A stretch of DNA of 64,000 nt, taken from NCBI GenBank assembly GCA_037349315.1, contig JBAIAC010000024.1, forward strand, positions 38,785,501-38,849,500, in the 5' to 3' direction. The stretch is from Chelydra serpentina. Lineage: Eukaryota; Chordata; Testudines; Chelydridae. Both the position numbers and the translations under genes were made by a program. Positions 33,648 to 44,514 of the stretch are shown here, one piece after another. Each line of letters starts with the position of its first letter. The first letter of the stretch is position 1. The notes under the pieces were generated by a model that saw only the letters and a list, made by a program, of their open reading frames with translations, ran no database searches and had not been told where the DNA came from.

Positions 33648-36292
33648 TATCTATGTCTGAGCTACTGAAGTCCTCAAATCATGGTTTAAATACTTTAAGG
33701 TGCAGAGAATCCTCCAGCAAGTGACCCATGCCCCACGCTGCAGAGGAAGCCGAAAAAACCCCAGGGCCTCTGCCAACTGCCCTGGAGGAAAATTCCTTCT
33801 GGACCCCAAATATGGCAATCAGCTAAACCCTAAGCATGTGGGCAAGACTCACCAGCCAGACACCCAGGAAAGAATTCTCTGTAGTAACTCAGATCCCACC
33901 CCATCTAACATCCCATCACAGGCCATTGGGCATATTTTACTGCTGATAGTCAAAGATCAATTAATTGCCTATTATACCATCTCCTCCATAAACTTACCAA
34001 GCTTAGTCTTGACGCTAGATATGTCTTTTGCCCCCACTGCTTCCCTTGGAAGGCTGTTCCAGAACATCACTCCTCTGATGGTTAGAAACCTTCATCTAAT
34101 TTCAAGTCTAAACTTCCTGATGGCCAGTTTATATCCATTTGTTCTTGTGTCCACATTAGTACTGAGCTTAAATAATTCCTCTCCCTCTCTGGTATTTATC
34201 CCTCTGATATATTTATAGAGAGAAATCATATCTCCCCTCAGCCTTCTTTTGGTTAGGCTAAACAAGCCAAGCTCCTTGAGTCTCCTTTCGTAAGACAGGT
34301 TTTCCATTCCTCGGATCATCCTAGTAGCCCTTCTCTGTACCTGTTCCAGTTTGAATTCATCCTTCTTGAACATGGGAGACCAGAACTGCACACAGTATTC
34401 CAGATGAGGTCTCACCAGTGTCTTGTATAACGGTACTAACACCTCCTTATCTCTACTGGAAATACCTCGCCTGATGCATCCCAAGACCTCATTAGCTTTT
34501 TTCATGGCCATAACACATTGGCAGTTCAAAGACATCCTATGGTCAACCAATACTCCGAGGTCCTTCTCCTCCGTTACTTCCAATTGATGCATCCCCAGCT
34601 TATAACTAAAATTCTTATTATTAATCCCTAAATGCATGACCTTGCACTTTTCACTATAAAATTTCATCCTATTACTATTACTCCAGTCTACAAGGTCATC
34701 CAGATCTTCCTGTATAATATCCCGGTCCTTCTCTATATTGGCAATACCTCTTAGCTTTCTGTCATCCGCAAACTTTATTAGCACATTCCCACTTTTTGTG
34801 CCGAGGTCAGTAATAAAAAGATTAAATAAGATTGGTCCCAAAACCGATCTCTGAGGAACTCCACTCGTAACCTCCCTCCAGCCTGACAGTTCACCTTTCA
34901 GTATGACCCGCTGTAGTCTCCCCTTTAGCCAGTTCCTTATTCACCTTTCAATTTTCATATTGATCCCCATTTTTTCCAATTAAACTAATAATTCCCCATG
35001 TGGAACCGTATCAAATGCCTTATTGAAATCCAGGTAAATTAGATCCACTGCGTTTCCTTTGTCTAAAAAATCTGTTACCTTCTCAAAGGAGATCAGGTTG
35101 GTTTGGCACGATCTACCTTTTGTAAAGCCATGTTGTATTTTATCCCAATTACTATTGACCTCAATGTCCTTAACTACTTTCTCCTTCAAAAAATTTTCCA
35201 AGACCTTGCATACTACAGATGTCAAACTAACAGGCCTGTAGTTACCCGGATCACGTTTTTCCCCTTTCTTAAATCGGAACTATGTTAGCAGTTCTCCAGT
35301 CATATGGTACAACCCCTGAGTTTACAGATTCATTGAAAATTCTTGCTAATAGGCTTGCAATTTCATGTGCCAGTTCCTTTAATATTCTTGGATGAAGATT
35401 ATCTGGACCCCCTGATTTAGTCCCATTAATTTGTTAGAGTTTGGCTTCTACCTCGGATGTGGTAATATCTACTTCCATATCCTCATTCCCATTTGTCATC
35501 CTACCATTATCCCTAAGCCCCTCATTAAAGACTGAGGCAAAATATTTGTTTAGATATTGGGCCATGCCTAGATTATCCTTAACCTCCACTCCATCCTCAG
35601 TATTTAGCAGTCCCATTTCTTCTTTCTTTGTTTTCTTCTTATTTATATGGCTATAGAACCTTTTACTATTGGTTTTAATTCCCTTTGCAAGGTCCAACTC
35701 GAAATGGCTTTTAGCCTCTCACTTTATCCCTACATGTTCTGACCTCAATAAGGTAGCTTTCCTTGTTGATCCTTCCCATCTTCTGTTCCTTGTAGGCTTT
35801 CTGTTTTTTCTTAATCACCTCTCTGAGATGCTTGCTCATCCAGCTTGCTCTACAACTCCTGCCTATGATTTTTTTCCCCTTTCGTGGGATGCAGGCTTCT
35901 GATAGTTTCTGCAACTTTGACTTGAAGTAATTCCAGGCCTTCTCCGCCTTTAGATCCACAAGTTCTTCAGCCCAATCCACTTCCCTAACGAATTTCCTTA
36001 ATATTTTAAAGTTAGCCCTTTTGAAATCAAAAACCCTAGTCACAGATCTATTTTGTTTAACCTTCCATTTAGTTTGAACTGAATTAGCTCATGATCACTC
36101 GAACAAAGGTTGTCCCCTACAACCATTTCTTCTATGAGGTCCTCACTACTCACCAAAACCAAATTTAAAATAGCATCCCCTCTTGTTGGTTCAGCAACTA
36201 CTTGGTGAAGGAATCCATCAGCTATCGCATCTAAAAAAATCTGAGCCCTATTATTATTACTAGCACTTGTCCTCAAGTCTATATCTGGGAAG
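33648..36292 (-). pseudogene. CR1 ORF2 reverse transcriptase region, decayed
   Basis: Pieces on the minus strand in order are 36276-36040, 36043-35711, 35697-35434, 35225-34980 and 34841-34092. The 35225 piece includes TSVVCKVLENFLKE, QHGFTKGRSCQTNLISFEKV and IYLDFNKAFDTVPH. The 34841 piece includes GPILFNLFITDL and KFADDRKL, the catalytic FADD, and ends with VQRRATRMIRGMENLSYERR in the CR1-type C-terminal domain. The stop after KFRLEIR replaces an arginine codon by a CpG-type change. Several frames and stops separate the pieces. The intact enzyme would carry out target-primed reverse transcription. Confidence 0.85.
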
Positions 36293-36912
36293 TGTGACGG
36301 GGCAAGGCCAGAGGGCTATAGGAAAGTGGTAAGGAACCAGTATGTTAGCCCCAGGCTAAACAAATCCCTGATACCTTATGGCAGTTGCTCCGGGTTAATC
36401 AAGACACCTGAGGCCAATTAAGAACTTTCCAGAAGACAGGGAGGTTGATTGAGACACCTGCAGCCAATCAGGGGCTGGCTGAAACTAGTCAAAAGCCTTC
36501 CAGTGAGTCAGTGAGGGGCGCATGTCAGGAGCTGTGGAAGGAGGTTGCGTGTGAGGAGCTGGGAGCAAGAGGCACTAGGAGCTGACAGTAAGAGGGCGTG
36601 TTGCTGGAAGATCCTGTGGTGAGGATAAAGAAGGTGTTGGGAGGAGTCCATGGGGAAGTAGCCCAGGGAGTTGTAGCTGTTGTACAGTTGTTCCAAGAGG
36701 CACTCTAAACAGCTGCAGTCCACAGGGCCCTGGGCTGGAACCCGGAGTAGAGGGTGGGCCCGGGTTCCTCCCAAACCTCCCAACTCCTGATCAAGCACAG
36801 GAGGAGTTGATCTAGACTGTGGGTTCTACCAGAGGGGAAGATCTCTGAGGCAAACAAAAAAATCCACCAATAAGCGCAGGACCCACCGAGGTAGAGGAGG
36901 AACTTTGTCACA
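36293..36912 (+). mobile_element. Solo gypsy LTR in CR1, 4-bp duplication GAAG
   Basis: It runs from tgtgacggggcaaggccaga to gaggaactttgtcaca and matches the 3' LTR at 8734-9370 in opposite orientation. Perfect GAAG copies flank it (36289-36292, 36913-36916). It interrupts the CR1 endonuclease after MGNFNF, so the insertion is younger than the CR1 copy. No internal sequence remains. Confidence 0.9.
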
Positions 36913-37551
36913 GAAGTTAAAGTTTCCCATGATCACACAATGTCCATTAGTATTTACTTCATTCAAAACATTAAAGAGGTCTCTATCGATATCCAAATCA
37001 GATCCCGGTGGTCTATAGCATACCCCAAGCACTATCCCAGGGGAGGCTCTAATAGTTTTCTTCCCCAATATGATTTTTGCCCAGACAGACTGTGTCTTAT
37101 CCATTCCATCACTTCTTATTTCTTTACAGTCCACCTCATCGTTGATATACAATGCTACTCTACCACCTTTACCTTTATTTCTGTCTTTCCTAAACAGCAC
37201 ATACCCTTCAATAGCTGTACTCCAGTCATGACTACTATTCCACCATGTTTCCGTTATCCCTATAATATCTGGTTTCACTTCCTGCACCAGTAGCTCTAGT
37301 TCCTCCATTTTGTTACCTAGACTCTTCGCATTAATGTACAAACATCTTAATTTTTGCTGTTTGGCCTCGCTCACATTCGTTACCCGATTAGGCATGGACA
37401 TTCTACCGCCAGTATCACCTATTAGACTGGTATCTACACTACCCTTCCTCCTTATGTCCATTCTCCTACCCATGGCTGTATCCCTTCTTACTTCGTTTTC
37501 TTCTCTTTCAGTGTTAAAATCCACCATGGAGATTACCTGGACATCTCCCAA
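36913..37551 (-). pseudogene. CR1 ORF2 endonuclease region
   Basis: The frame includes LRCLYINAKSLGNKMEELEL, DIIGITETWWNSSHDW with the catalytic glutamate of the AP-type endonuclease, VALYINDEVDCKEI, GVCYRPPGSD and MGNFNF, which corresponds to the GDFN motif with D changed to N. The frame is open for about 215 residues, then runs into the solo LTR. The SDH motif lies beyond the LTR in decayed sequence. The role would be nicking the target DNA. Confidence 0.85.
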
Positions 37552-37559
37552 CCATCTCC

Positions 37560-37765
37560 CCCAAATACCTAGTTTAAAGCTCTCTTAATCAGTTGTGCCA
37601 ATCTCCATCCTAGAAGTCTATTTCCCTCCCTACTCAGGTGAAGTCCATCCCGAGAGAACAGTCCTCTGTTCATGAATGCCTCCCAGTGGCCATATATCCC
37701 AAAGCCCTCTTTATAGCACCACTGCCTGAGCCATCTGTTGATCATCAGGACCCTCCGTCTCAGGG
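37560..37765 (-). pseudogene. End of CR1 ORF1 (esterase-like domain)
   Basis: The minus strand reads, in short pieces, LFSRDGLHLSREGNRLL then GWRLAQLIKRALN and a stop just upstream of the ORF2 endonuclease. DGLHL corresponds to the final D-x-x-H block of the SGNH-type esterase domain known in CR1 ORF1 proteins. The rest of ORF1 is lost or unrecognisable beyond about 37765. Confidence 0.6.
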
Positions 37766-37769
37766 GACA

Positions 37770-38870
37770 TGGAGGACAGATACATCAGGGGAAGGAATGG
37801 ATGTGTTTGGGAATTCCTCTATCCTTGCTATTTCCAGCTTTGGAATGGATTATATAGGCCATTGCTGCTGGAGTTCAAGTTTATGCTGTACCCTGAACCA
37901 GTGTCAAAGCAATTCCAGCATGTCCCAGGCTAGGCCTACTACAGTGTCACCTTTGTACTTCCAACACAACCTTTGTGCCACTCATCACTCAGGTTCATGG
38001 ATGAAGTGGCCCTGTAGAGTCTTCATAAGGACAATGATAAAGGTGAGTTTTGAGCAATATATCACTATGAAGGTCCAATAGACGTGGACTTCATTGTATT
38101 CACTAGAATTATGTCTCCATCACTCAGACAATTGAGATAACTAGGAACAGTGACAGACTCACAAATGGCACTAAGAATGAATTGACTTCTTGGTTAGTGC
38201 AACCAGAGATAGTATTGCTGGGTTTTAAAATTTAAATTTGCTATATGCAAATAAGTATGTGCCAGAACTGAGTCTCTCTTGTATATTTTAAGATATTTAG
38301 TACATTTTTAAATGAGAAAAGCAGATTTAAAAATTAATCCTTTCATTATGTAGACTCTTTTATTGTTTGTTGGTTTGGCCAATGCAGAAACTTGCCGAGA
38401 GCTTTTGGAGTCAGTTAAGAAAACAGATGGTGATCCCTTTGGCAGAGTACAGAATGTAGAGGCCTCGTGAAGAAATTACATGTTTGGGCATTGAATTGGA
38501 TAGAGAAAAAATCATTTCTCCCAGAGAATAGGAAATAAAACTTATGCTCAAGATTTGTAGTCCTGGCATCAGACACTTTCAAGCTAATCATAACATTTGA
38601 GGAGATTGCTGTCAGTACATGGAGGTACTCACATAGGGGTGAGAGTTTTCACACTGCTTGGATTAATTCACAGTATTTAAACATATTGATCTTGATTCTT
38701 GTCTCATGTACACTGATGTAATTTCAATGAAGTTACTCAAAATGTACACGTGTGAATGAGAAGAGAATTTAGGTCCACTGTCTACAAGAGCTGGCCTTAC
38801 CAGTCTTTGGTACATTGGCTTTGGATCAGTATCTAAATGAGTAACACTATGAAACAAAAACATTGTTTTC
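37770..38870. other. No gene recognised
   Basis: AT-rich sequence with short frames only. Nothing supports an exon or a named repeat. Confidence 0.45.
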
Positions 38871-38873
38871 TAA

Positions 38874-39142
38874 GGGCAGGTCTACACTATGGCAGGGATT
38901 GACGCTCTGAGATCGATCCACTGGCGGTCGATTTAGCAGGTCTTTACCAGTCCAGTCGACCCTTGTACTCTACCCCTGATGAGAAGAGTAAGGTAAGTTG
39001 ACAGGAGATTTTCTCCTGTCGATCCCCCATGGTGTAGACCCCGCGGTAACTTGACCTAAGGTACGTCGACTTCAGCTACATTATTCACGTAGCTGGAGTT
39101 GCATAGCGTAGGTTGACTTACCTCAGTAGCGTAGACAAAGCC
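38874..39142. mobile_element. PIF/Harbinger-type MITE, target duplication TAA
   Basis: The ends gggcaggtctacactatgg and tagcgtagacaaagcc are inverted relatives. TAA flanks both sides (38871-38873, 39143-39145). Two internal inverted pairs are visible: gttgacaggagatt with ttctcctgtcgatc near 38998-39025, and cgacttcagctacatta with tcacgtagctggagttg near 39067-39105. The second pair corresponds to the hairpin of the MITE at 13373. Confidence 0.8.
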
Positions 39143-39339
39143 TAAAGGTGGTTGGTAGGTACTCGAAGAGTCCCACTCAGGCATTATAGTAAGATTCAGA
39201 ATTGTATTTAGAAACTGGGTAGTTCTAGATACAGGATAAGATACATTTGTAAAAAGGCACAAAAGTAATTGTGCAGGCTAAACAGGATAATTGTGTGAGG
39301 CTTTAACTCACACTGAGCATGTGTCAATTAGAAGAATAA

Positions 39340-40692
39340 GCATGGACATTATAGCATGGAACTCCTGAAGCAATTAATTAAGGAAATCATCTGCAAACAC
39401 TTGGAAGGTGATAAGGTGACAGGGAATAACCAGCATGGATTTGTAAAGAACAATCATGTCAAACCAATCTGATAGCTTTCTTTGATAGGATAATGAGTCT
39501 TGTGGATAAGGGAGAAGCGGTGGATGTGGTATACCTAGACTTTAGTAAGGCATTTGATACGGTCTCACATGATATTCTTATCAATAAACTAGGGAAATAC
39601 AACTTAGATGGGGCTACTATAAGGTGCGTGTGCAACTGGCTGGATAACCGTACTCAGAGAGTAGTTATAAATGGTTCCCAATCCTGCTGGAAAGGTGTAA
39701 CGAGTGGGGTTCCGCAAGGGTCTGTTTTGGGACCGGCTCTGTTCAATATCTTCATCAACGACTTGGAAATTGGCATAGAAAGTACGCTTATTAAGTTTGC
39801 AGATGATACCAAACTGGGAGGGATTGCAACTGCTTTGGAGGATAGGGTCATAATTCAAAATGATCTGGACAAATTGGAGAAATGGTCAGAGGTAAACAGG
39901 ATGAAGTTTAATAAGGACAAATGCAAAGTGCTCCACTTAGGTAGGAACAATCAGTTTCACACATACAGAATGGGAGGAGACTGTCTAGGAAGGAGTACAG
40001 CAGAAAGGGATCTAGGGGTTATAGTAGACCACAAGCTAAATATGAGTCAACAGTGTGATGCTGTTGCAAAAAATGCAAACTTGATTCTGGGCTGCATTAA
40101 CAGGTGTGTTGTGAGCAAGACGCGAGAAGTCATTCTTCCGCTCTACTCTGAGCTGGTTAGGCCTCAACTGGAATATTGTGTCCAGTTCTGGGCACCGCAT
40201 TTCAAGAACGATGTGGAGAAATTGGAGAGGGTCCAGAGAAGAGCAACAAGAATGATTAAGGGTCTAGAGAACATGACCTATGGAGGAAGGCTGAAGGAAT
40301 TGGGTTTGTTTAGTTTGGAAAAGAGAAGACTGAGAGGGGACATGATAGCAGTCTTCAGGTATCTAAAAGGGTGTCATAAGGAGGAGGGAGAAAACTTGTT
40401 CATCTTAGCCTCTGAGGATAGAACAAGAAGCAATGGGCTTAAACTGCAGCAAGGGAGGTTTAGGTTGGACTTTAGGAAAAAGTTCCTAACTGTCAGGGTG
40501 GTTAAACACTGGAATAAACTGCCCAGGGAGGTTGTGGAATCTCCATCTCTGGAGATATTTAAGAGTAGGTTAGATAAATGTCTATCAGGGATGGTCTAGA
40601 CAGTAATTGGTCCTGCCATGAGGGCAGGGGGCTGGACTCGATGACCTCTCGAGGTCCCTTCCAGCCCTAGAATCTATGAATCTATGAATTCT
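39340..40692 (+). mobile_element. 5'-truncated CR1 LINE, well preserved
   Basis: It enters in the reverse transcriptase region (ELLKQLIKEIICKHLEGD, near 39361) and ends in the CR1 tail ccagccctagaatctatgaa followed by tctatgaattctat near 40690. The stretch tgacctctcgaggtccctt just before the tail is the typical CR1 3' region. Only one frameshift, near 39450, separates the first coding part from the long open frame. It is the youngest-looking CR1 in the window. Confidence 0.9.
39493..40599 (+). pseudogene. CR1 ORF2 reverse transcriptase, C-terminal 368 residues open
   Basis: Domains in order: VVYLDFSKAFDTVSH (catalytic aspartate near residue 16), SGVPQGSVLGPALFNIFIND (72-90), KFADDTKLGG (FADD at 102-105), VNRMKFNKDKCKVLHLGRNN and the C-terminal VQRRATRMIKGLENM region. 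The ATG at 39493 is internal to the original protein; homologous sequence continues upstream (LIAFFDRI) and, after a one-base deletion near 39450, to about 39360. Endonuclease and ORF1 are absent owing to 5' truncation. All RT catalytic positions that remain look intact, but the protein could not act alone in transposition. Confidence 0.9.
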
Positions 40693-40697
40693 ATTGC

Positions 40698-40870
40698 TAG
40701 TTCTGCCACCAACTCTCTGGAAAGCCATTGGTTAGTCACTGAATCTTTCTACATGGGTTTCCCTGTTGCTAAAATGGGAATGTTAATATTGACCAACCAA
40801 CTCATGGACATATTGTGAAGATTAATTAGTTAATTGTAAAGTGTTTTGAGGAGATAAAGCACTGCAAAAT
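40698..40870 (+). repeat. MIR-like SINE
   Basis: The landmarks ctagttctgccaccaactct, ccctgttgctaaaatgggaa and gtgaagattaattagttaat follow the MIR consensus with heavy divergence. Confidence 0.55.
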
Positions 40871-41580
40871 ACTAAGTATTTAACTAATATTAAGCTAAAG
40901 TCACAGATAAAAAATGTCAGTTTCCATCAGTTGCATCAAAGCTGACCCTGGATTTAATGCCACAGATATGTGCAGTCTAGTTAAAAAAAATTAATATGAT
41001 TATGAAATAGAGGAAATAAAATTAACTATTTCCCATATATCCATTTGGAATAGAAGAGAAACTGAAGTAGTTGCACTTTGTTTGGCCTGATAAAACCACA
41101 ACCATTATTAATAACTATAGGCCATACTTTTAGAGTTGCCGAGTAACTCCCAAAAAGCCCTATGTTTTCAGGTCCTGATCCAAAGCCTAACTAAGCCAGT
41201 GGAAAGACGTCCATTGACTTCAATGGGTTTTGGATCAGTCCTCTGTGGGTTCTGCAGGCAATCAGCACTAGAGCTGGTTGGAAAAATTCAGCCGAAACCA
41301 GGGTCAAATTTGCAAAACCTAAATGTGTTGTGGAGGCGGTTCAGTTTTGACAAAGTTCTGTCACAAGACAGGCAGAGGACTGGCAGAAGCCTGCCTGCTG
41401 GGCAAGGTCCAATGGAAACCTACCTGTTCTCCTGCCATTCACCAGACTGCCTTGGAATCAGGGACTCCCAATTTTCCAAGTCCATGGCTCTGGGGCAGCC
41501 CACCAGTCACACTGTCCCTGAGCCAGGGCTCCATTCCCTTTAGTGGAGAATTTCAAAATGTTCGTTTTTTGTTCAGAATC
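40871..41580. other. No gene recognised
   Basis: Frames at 41136-41607 overlap each other and show no known domain. No repeat ends are visible. Confidence 0.4.
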
Positions 41581-41723
41581 AGAGTTCATGTCGTAAGAGG
41601 CGACTGAAAGAGGGCTGCCTGGAGAGGGATGGGCTCTGCAAGGTTAGAAATTTACCCAAGACACACCATATGATGAGCAAGTCAACCATGTCCATACCAG
41701 ATTGATCGCAGTCTGGGTTACTA

Positions 41724-42480
41724 ATGACCGCACCATCCATCTCCCCCCAGGGCGGTCGCAACAAGTATACTACTCGTGTAACCCCAACAAAGAGGATCTG
41801 TGGAAGAGATTACATTTCATGTGGCTATAGTGATGTTAGGACATTGAGACAAATAGGGAGACTGAAAGAACTCATGTACAAAATGGAACAATACACCTGG
41901 CACCTCCTAGGAATCTCTGAGGTCAGATGGAAGAACTTTGGAGGGGTACTAACAGAAGAGGCCATGTACTCTATTACAGTGCAGAAGACAAACATATCAA
42001 CAGCATAGGATTTCTTGTGCATAAAGATATCAAGAATTCAGTATTAGGTTGCTGCCCAATGTCCACCAGGTTTATTTCCATCCGTCTAAAGGCAGTACCG
42101 TTTAATATCACAGTGGTACGAGTCTACGCCCCTACAATAGACTGGGACTATGAGCAAATTGAAGATTTTTACAATCAGCTCCAAGACATCATCGATAAGG
42201 TACACAAGAAAGATATCCTGATTGTACAGGGAGATTGGAATGCTAAAGTGGGTAGTGACGCACAGGCAGATTGGTGAGATTATTGTGGCCCTTTCTGTAA
42301 TGCAGTGACCAATGAGAGAGGATTGAGACTTTTGGTGTTTGCCAGCTATAACAATCTAGTTCTTGCAAACACATTAGGAGCACATAAAGCATTCAGACCA
42401 TCAACATGGTACATACTTAATGGTCTACATCACAGCTAGATCGACAACATCATGGTGCAAAACCAATTTTGTTCTGGGAT
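41724..42480 (+). pseudogene. RTE endonuclease region
   Basis: Frame 41724-42008 includes VRTLRQIGRLKELMYKMEQY and LLGISEVRWKNFG, with the catalytic glutamate region. Frame 41927-42277 includes INSIGFLVHKDI, VVRVYAPTIDWDYEQIEDFY and IVQGDWNAKVGSD, the GD(F/W)N motif. A frameshift near 42000 joins the two and a stop ends the second at DW. Later sequence (near 42430, with a stop at the position of a conserved codon) probably covers the RIDYI and SDH motifs. Confidence 0.7.
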
Positions 42481-43089
42481 TAACAGATCTAAAACAAGGA
42501 GCTTCCCCGGTGCTGATATTGGAAGTGATCACGACCTTATGATGCTAAATTTTTGGCTGCTGCTAAGGAAAATTGTCAGGCCAAAGTTCACCAGAACCAA
42601 AGTTTGACTTAGAAAGTTTCAGATCGAAACATTGCAGAGTCGTTCCAAGCAATGATCAGCAGAAAATTTGCCTCGCTGCTTGCTCTAGAGGAAGACGTAG
42701 AAACAATGACCAACAATTTCAACACTGTAATGAGTGAGGCAGCACTGGACATCCCTTGGGAAATAGCGTAAGAAGACAAAACTATGGGTCACAAATGAAA
42801 TACAACAAATGTGTGACAATAGAAGAGAACTTGAGTGACAAGAATGCTCTAAAATTGAAGAGTGTATCAATAATAAAATAGCAAACGAGCCTTCCAGGTT
42901 GTAAAAGATCTGATGAAGGGAAGATGGACCAAAACTAATGCAATTCAAGGCAAAGAAGGGAACAGTCTTACAGAAGAAAGGGACATCATCAATAGGTGAA
43001 CAAACTACTGCTCTGATCTATACAGTCACCAGACAAATGGAGATCCTAGTGTCTTAGATAGCCCACATTCAACAGAGGAGGAGGACTTT

Positions 43090-44205
43090 CCAATACTGTA
43101 CTTCGTGAAGAAGTGGAGACAGCTGTGAAATCACTCAAGAACGGAAAGGCTACAGGTACTGACAACATCCCAGCTGAATTGACAAAATTCGGAGGAGAAA
43201 TAGTAATAGATGTACTCACCAAGATGTGCAACAAGATCTGGCAGATTGGTGAGTGGCCCTTCACGTGGACACAGTCACTAATCACCACTCTGCCAAAGAA
43301 AGGCAACCTGCAATTGTATCAAAATTACCAGACCACAAGCTTAATTAGCCATCCCAGCAAAGTGATGTTGAAAGTCATATTGAACAGATTGAAGCCACAA
43401 GCAGAGAATATCATTGCTGAAGAACAGGCTGGCTTTTGTGCTGGAAGAAGTTCCACAGGACAGATTTTCAACCTTTGTGTTCTATGTGAGAAGTACTTAC
43501 AACACCAGCAGGACATCTACTACGCCTTTATTGACTTCAAGAAGGCGTTTGACAGAGTATGGCACAAAGCTCTCTGGGCAATCAAGAAGAAGTACAACGT
43601 TGGTTGTAAGCTTATTTTTACTATTAAACAACTGCATGCCAAGGCCGGCAGTGCAGTTCTCGTCAATAGCACAATAAGAGAGTGGTTTCACACCACCGTT
43701 GGAGTCCGGCAAGACTGCCTTCTTTCATCCACACTGTTCAACATCTACTTAGAGAGCATAATGACTGATGCCCTAGAAGATCACACATACACAGTCAGCA
43801 TTGGGGGCAAACAATTTCAATCCTTCGGTATGCTGATGACATTGATGGCCTGGCAGGCAGCAAAGATGAACTTGCCAACCTTGTGAAATGATTGGATGAA
43901 ACCTCCGCAAAATACAGCATGGAAATCAGCGCAGAGAAAACCAAGCTAATGACAAACAAACGTGACGGGATCAGCTCACATATCACTATCAGTGGACAAG
44001 AGCTGGAGACAGTGAAACAGTTCAAGTATTTGGGGGCAGAAATTCTGGCAAGAACTGCACAAACAGCAGCAGCAGCGGCAAAGCTAAAGCCAATTTGGAG
44101 AAATAAGAACATGTCCCTGGAATCCAAACAAACTGCTGCACGCATTGGTCATCTCCATTTTTCTGTATGCGTGCAAGACATGGACCCTTATGGCAGAACT
44201 TGAAT
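43090..44205 (+). pseudogene. RTE reverse transcriptase region
   Basis: Frame 43113-43886 contains AVKSLKNGKATGTDNIPAEL, PKKGNLQLYQNYQTTSLI, EEQAGFCAGRSSTGQIFNLC, YAFIDFKKAFDRVWHKALW and VGVRQDCLLSSTLFNIYLE. The usual GC in the RQGC motif is changed to DC. A one-base shift near 43826 puts the catalytic YADD (with DIDGLAGS) in another frame. The frame beginning at 43892 continues with KYSMEISAEKTKLMTN and FKYLGAEI. A stop also falls just before 43892. The copy is inactive. Confidence 0.8.
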
Positions 44206-44514
44206 GGAAAATACAGATAGTAGAGATGAGATACTTCCGTAAAATCCTGGGCATCTCCTAAGAAGTGCAAAGTGAAGTGATACGTTCATATAACAAGATC
44301 ATCTGGCCTGTCCAAGATCCAAGGGTCAGTACCGGGGAAAAGGTAGACAGAAGAAGAGATGGATTGACAACATAAAAGAGTTGACAGGAATGGATTTTGT
44401 GGAGACTTAAGCAGTGACACACAATTGTCAGGGGTGGAGATAATTGGTTTATTGCTCATCAATGATGGTGCCACAACGACCAATGCTGTTATGGGAGTGA
44501 TGATGATGAACTCT

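Larger units (their letters stand above)
32844..37765 (-). mobile_element. Long CR1 LINE, minus strand, with two nested insertions
   Basis: The 3' end (tatagactcatagacttt, then aaggtcagaagggacc) lies at 32844. Moving 5' along the minus strand come a 3' untranslated region, reverse transcriptase, AP-type endonuclease and, at about 37765-37560, the end of ORF1. The copy is interrupted by a hAT MITE at 32960-33639 and by a solo gypsy LTR at 36293-36912, both with clean target duplications. Without these it is about 3.6 kb, longer than most CR1 copies. Many stops and frameshifts show it is old. Confidence 0.85.
41585..44512 (+). mobile_element. RTE-clade LINE, decayed
   Basis: An AP-type endonuclease (about 41720-42480) is followed by a reverse transcriptase (about 43090-44200) in RTE order, without a separate ORF1. 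The sequence ends near 44512 with atgatgatga repeats, the sort of short tandem tail found in RTE elements. At least three frameshifts and several stops are present. The element appears nearly full-length. Assignment to RTE rather than CR1 rests on EEQAGFCAGRSSTGQIFNL and the short 3' region. Confidence 0.75.
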
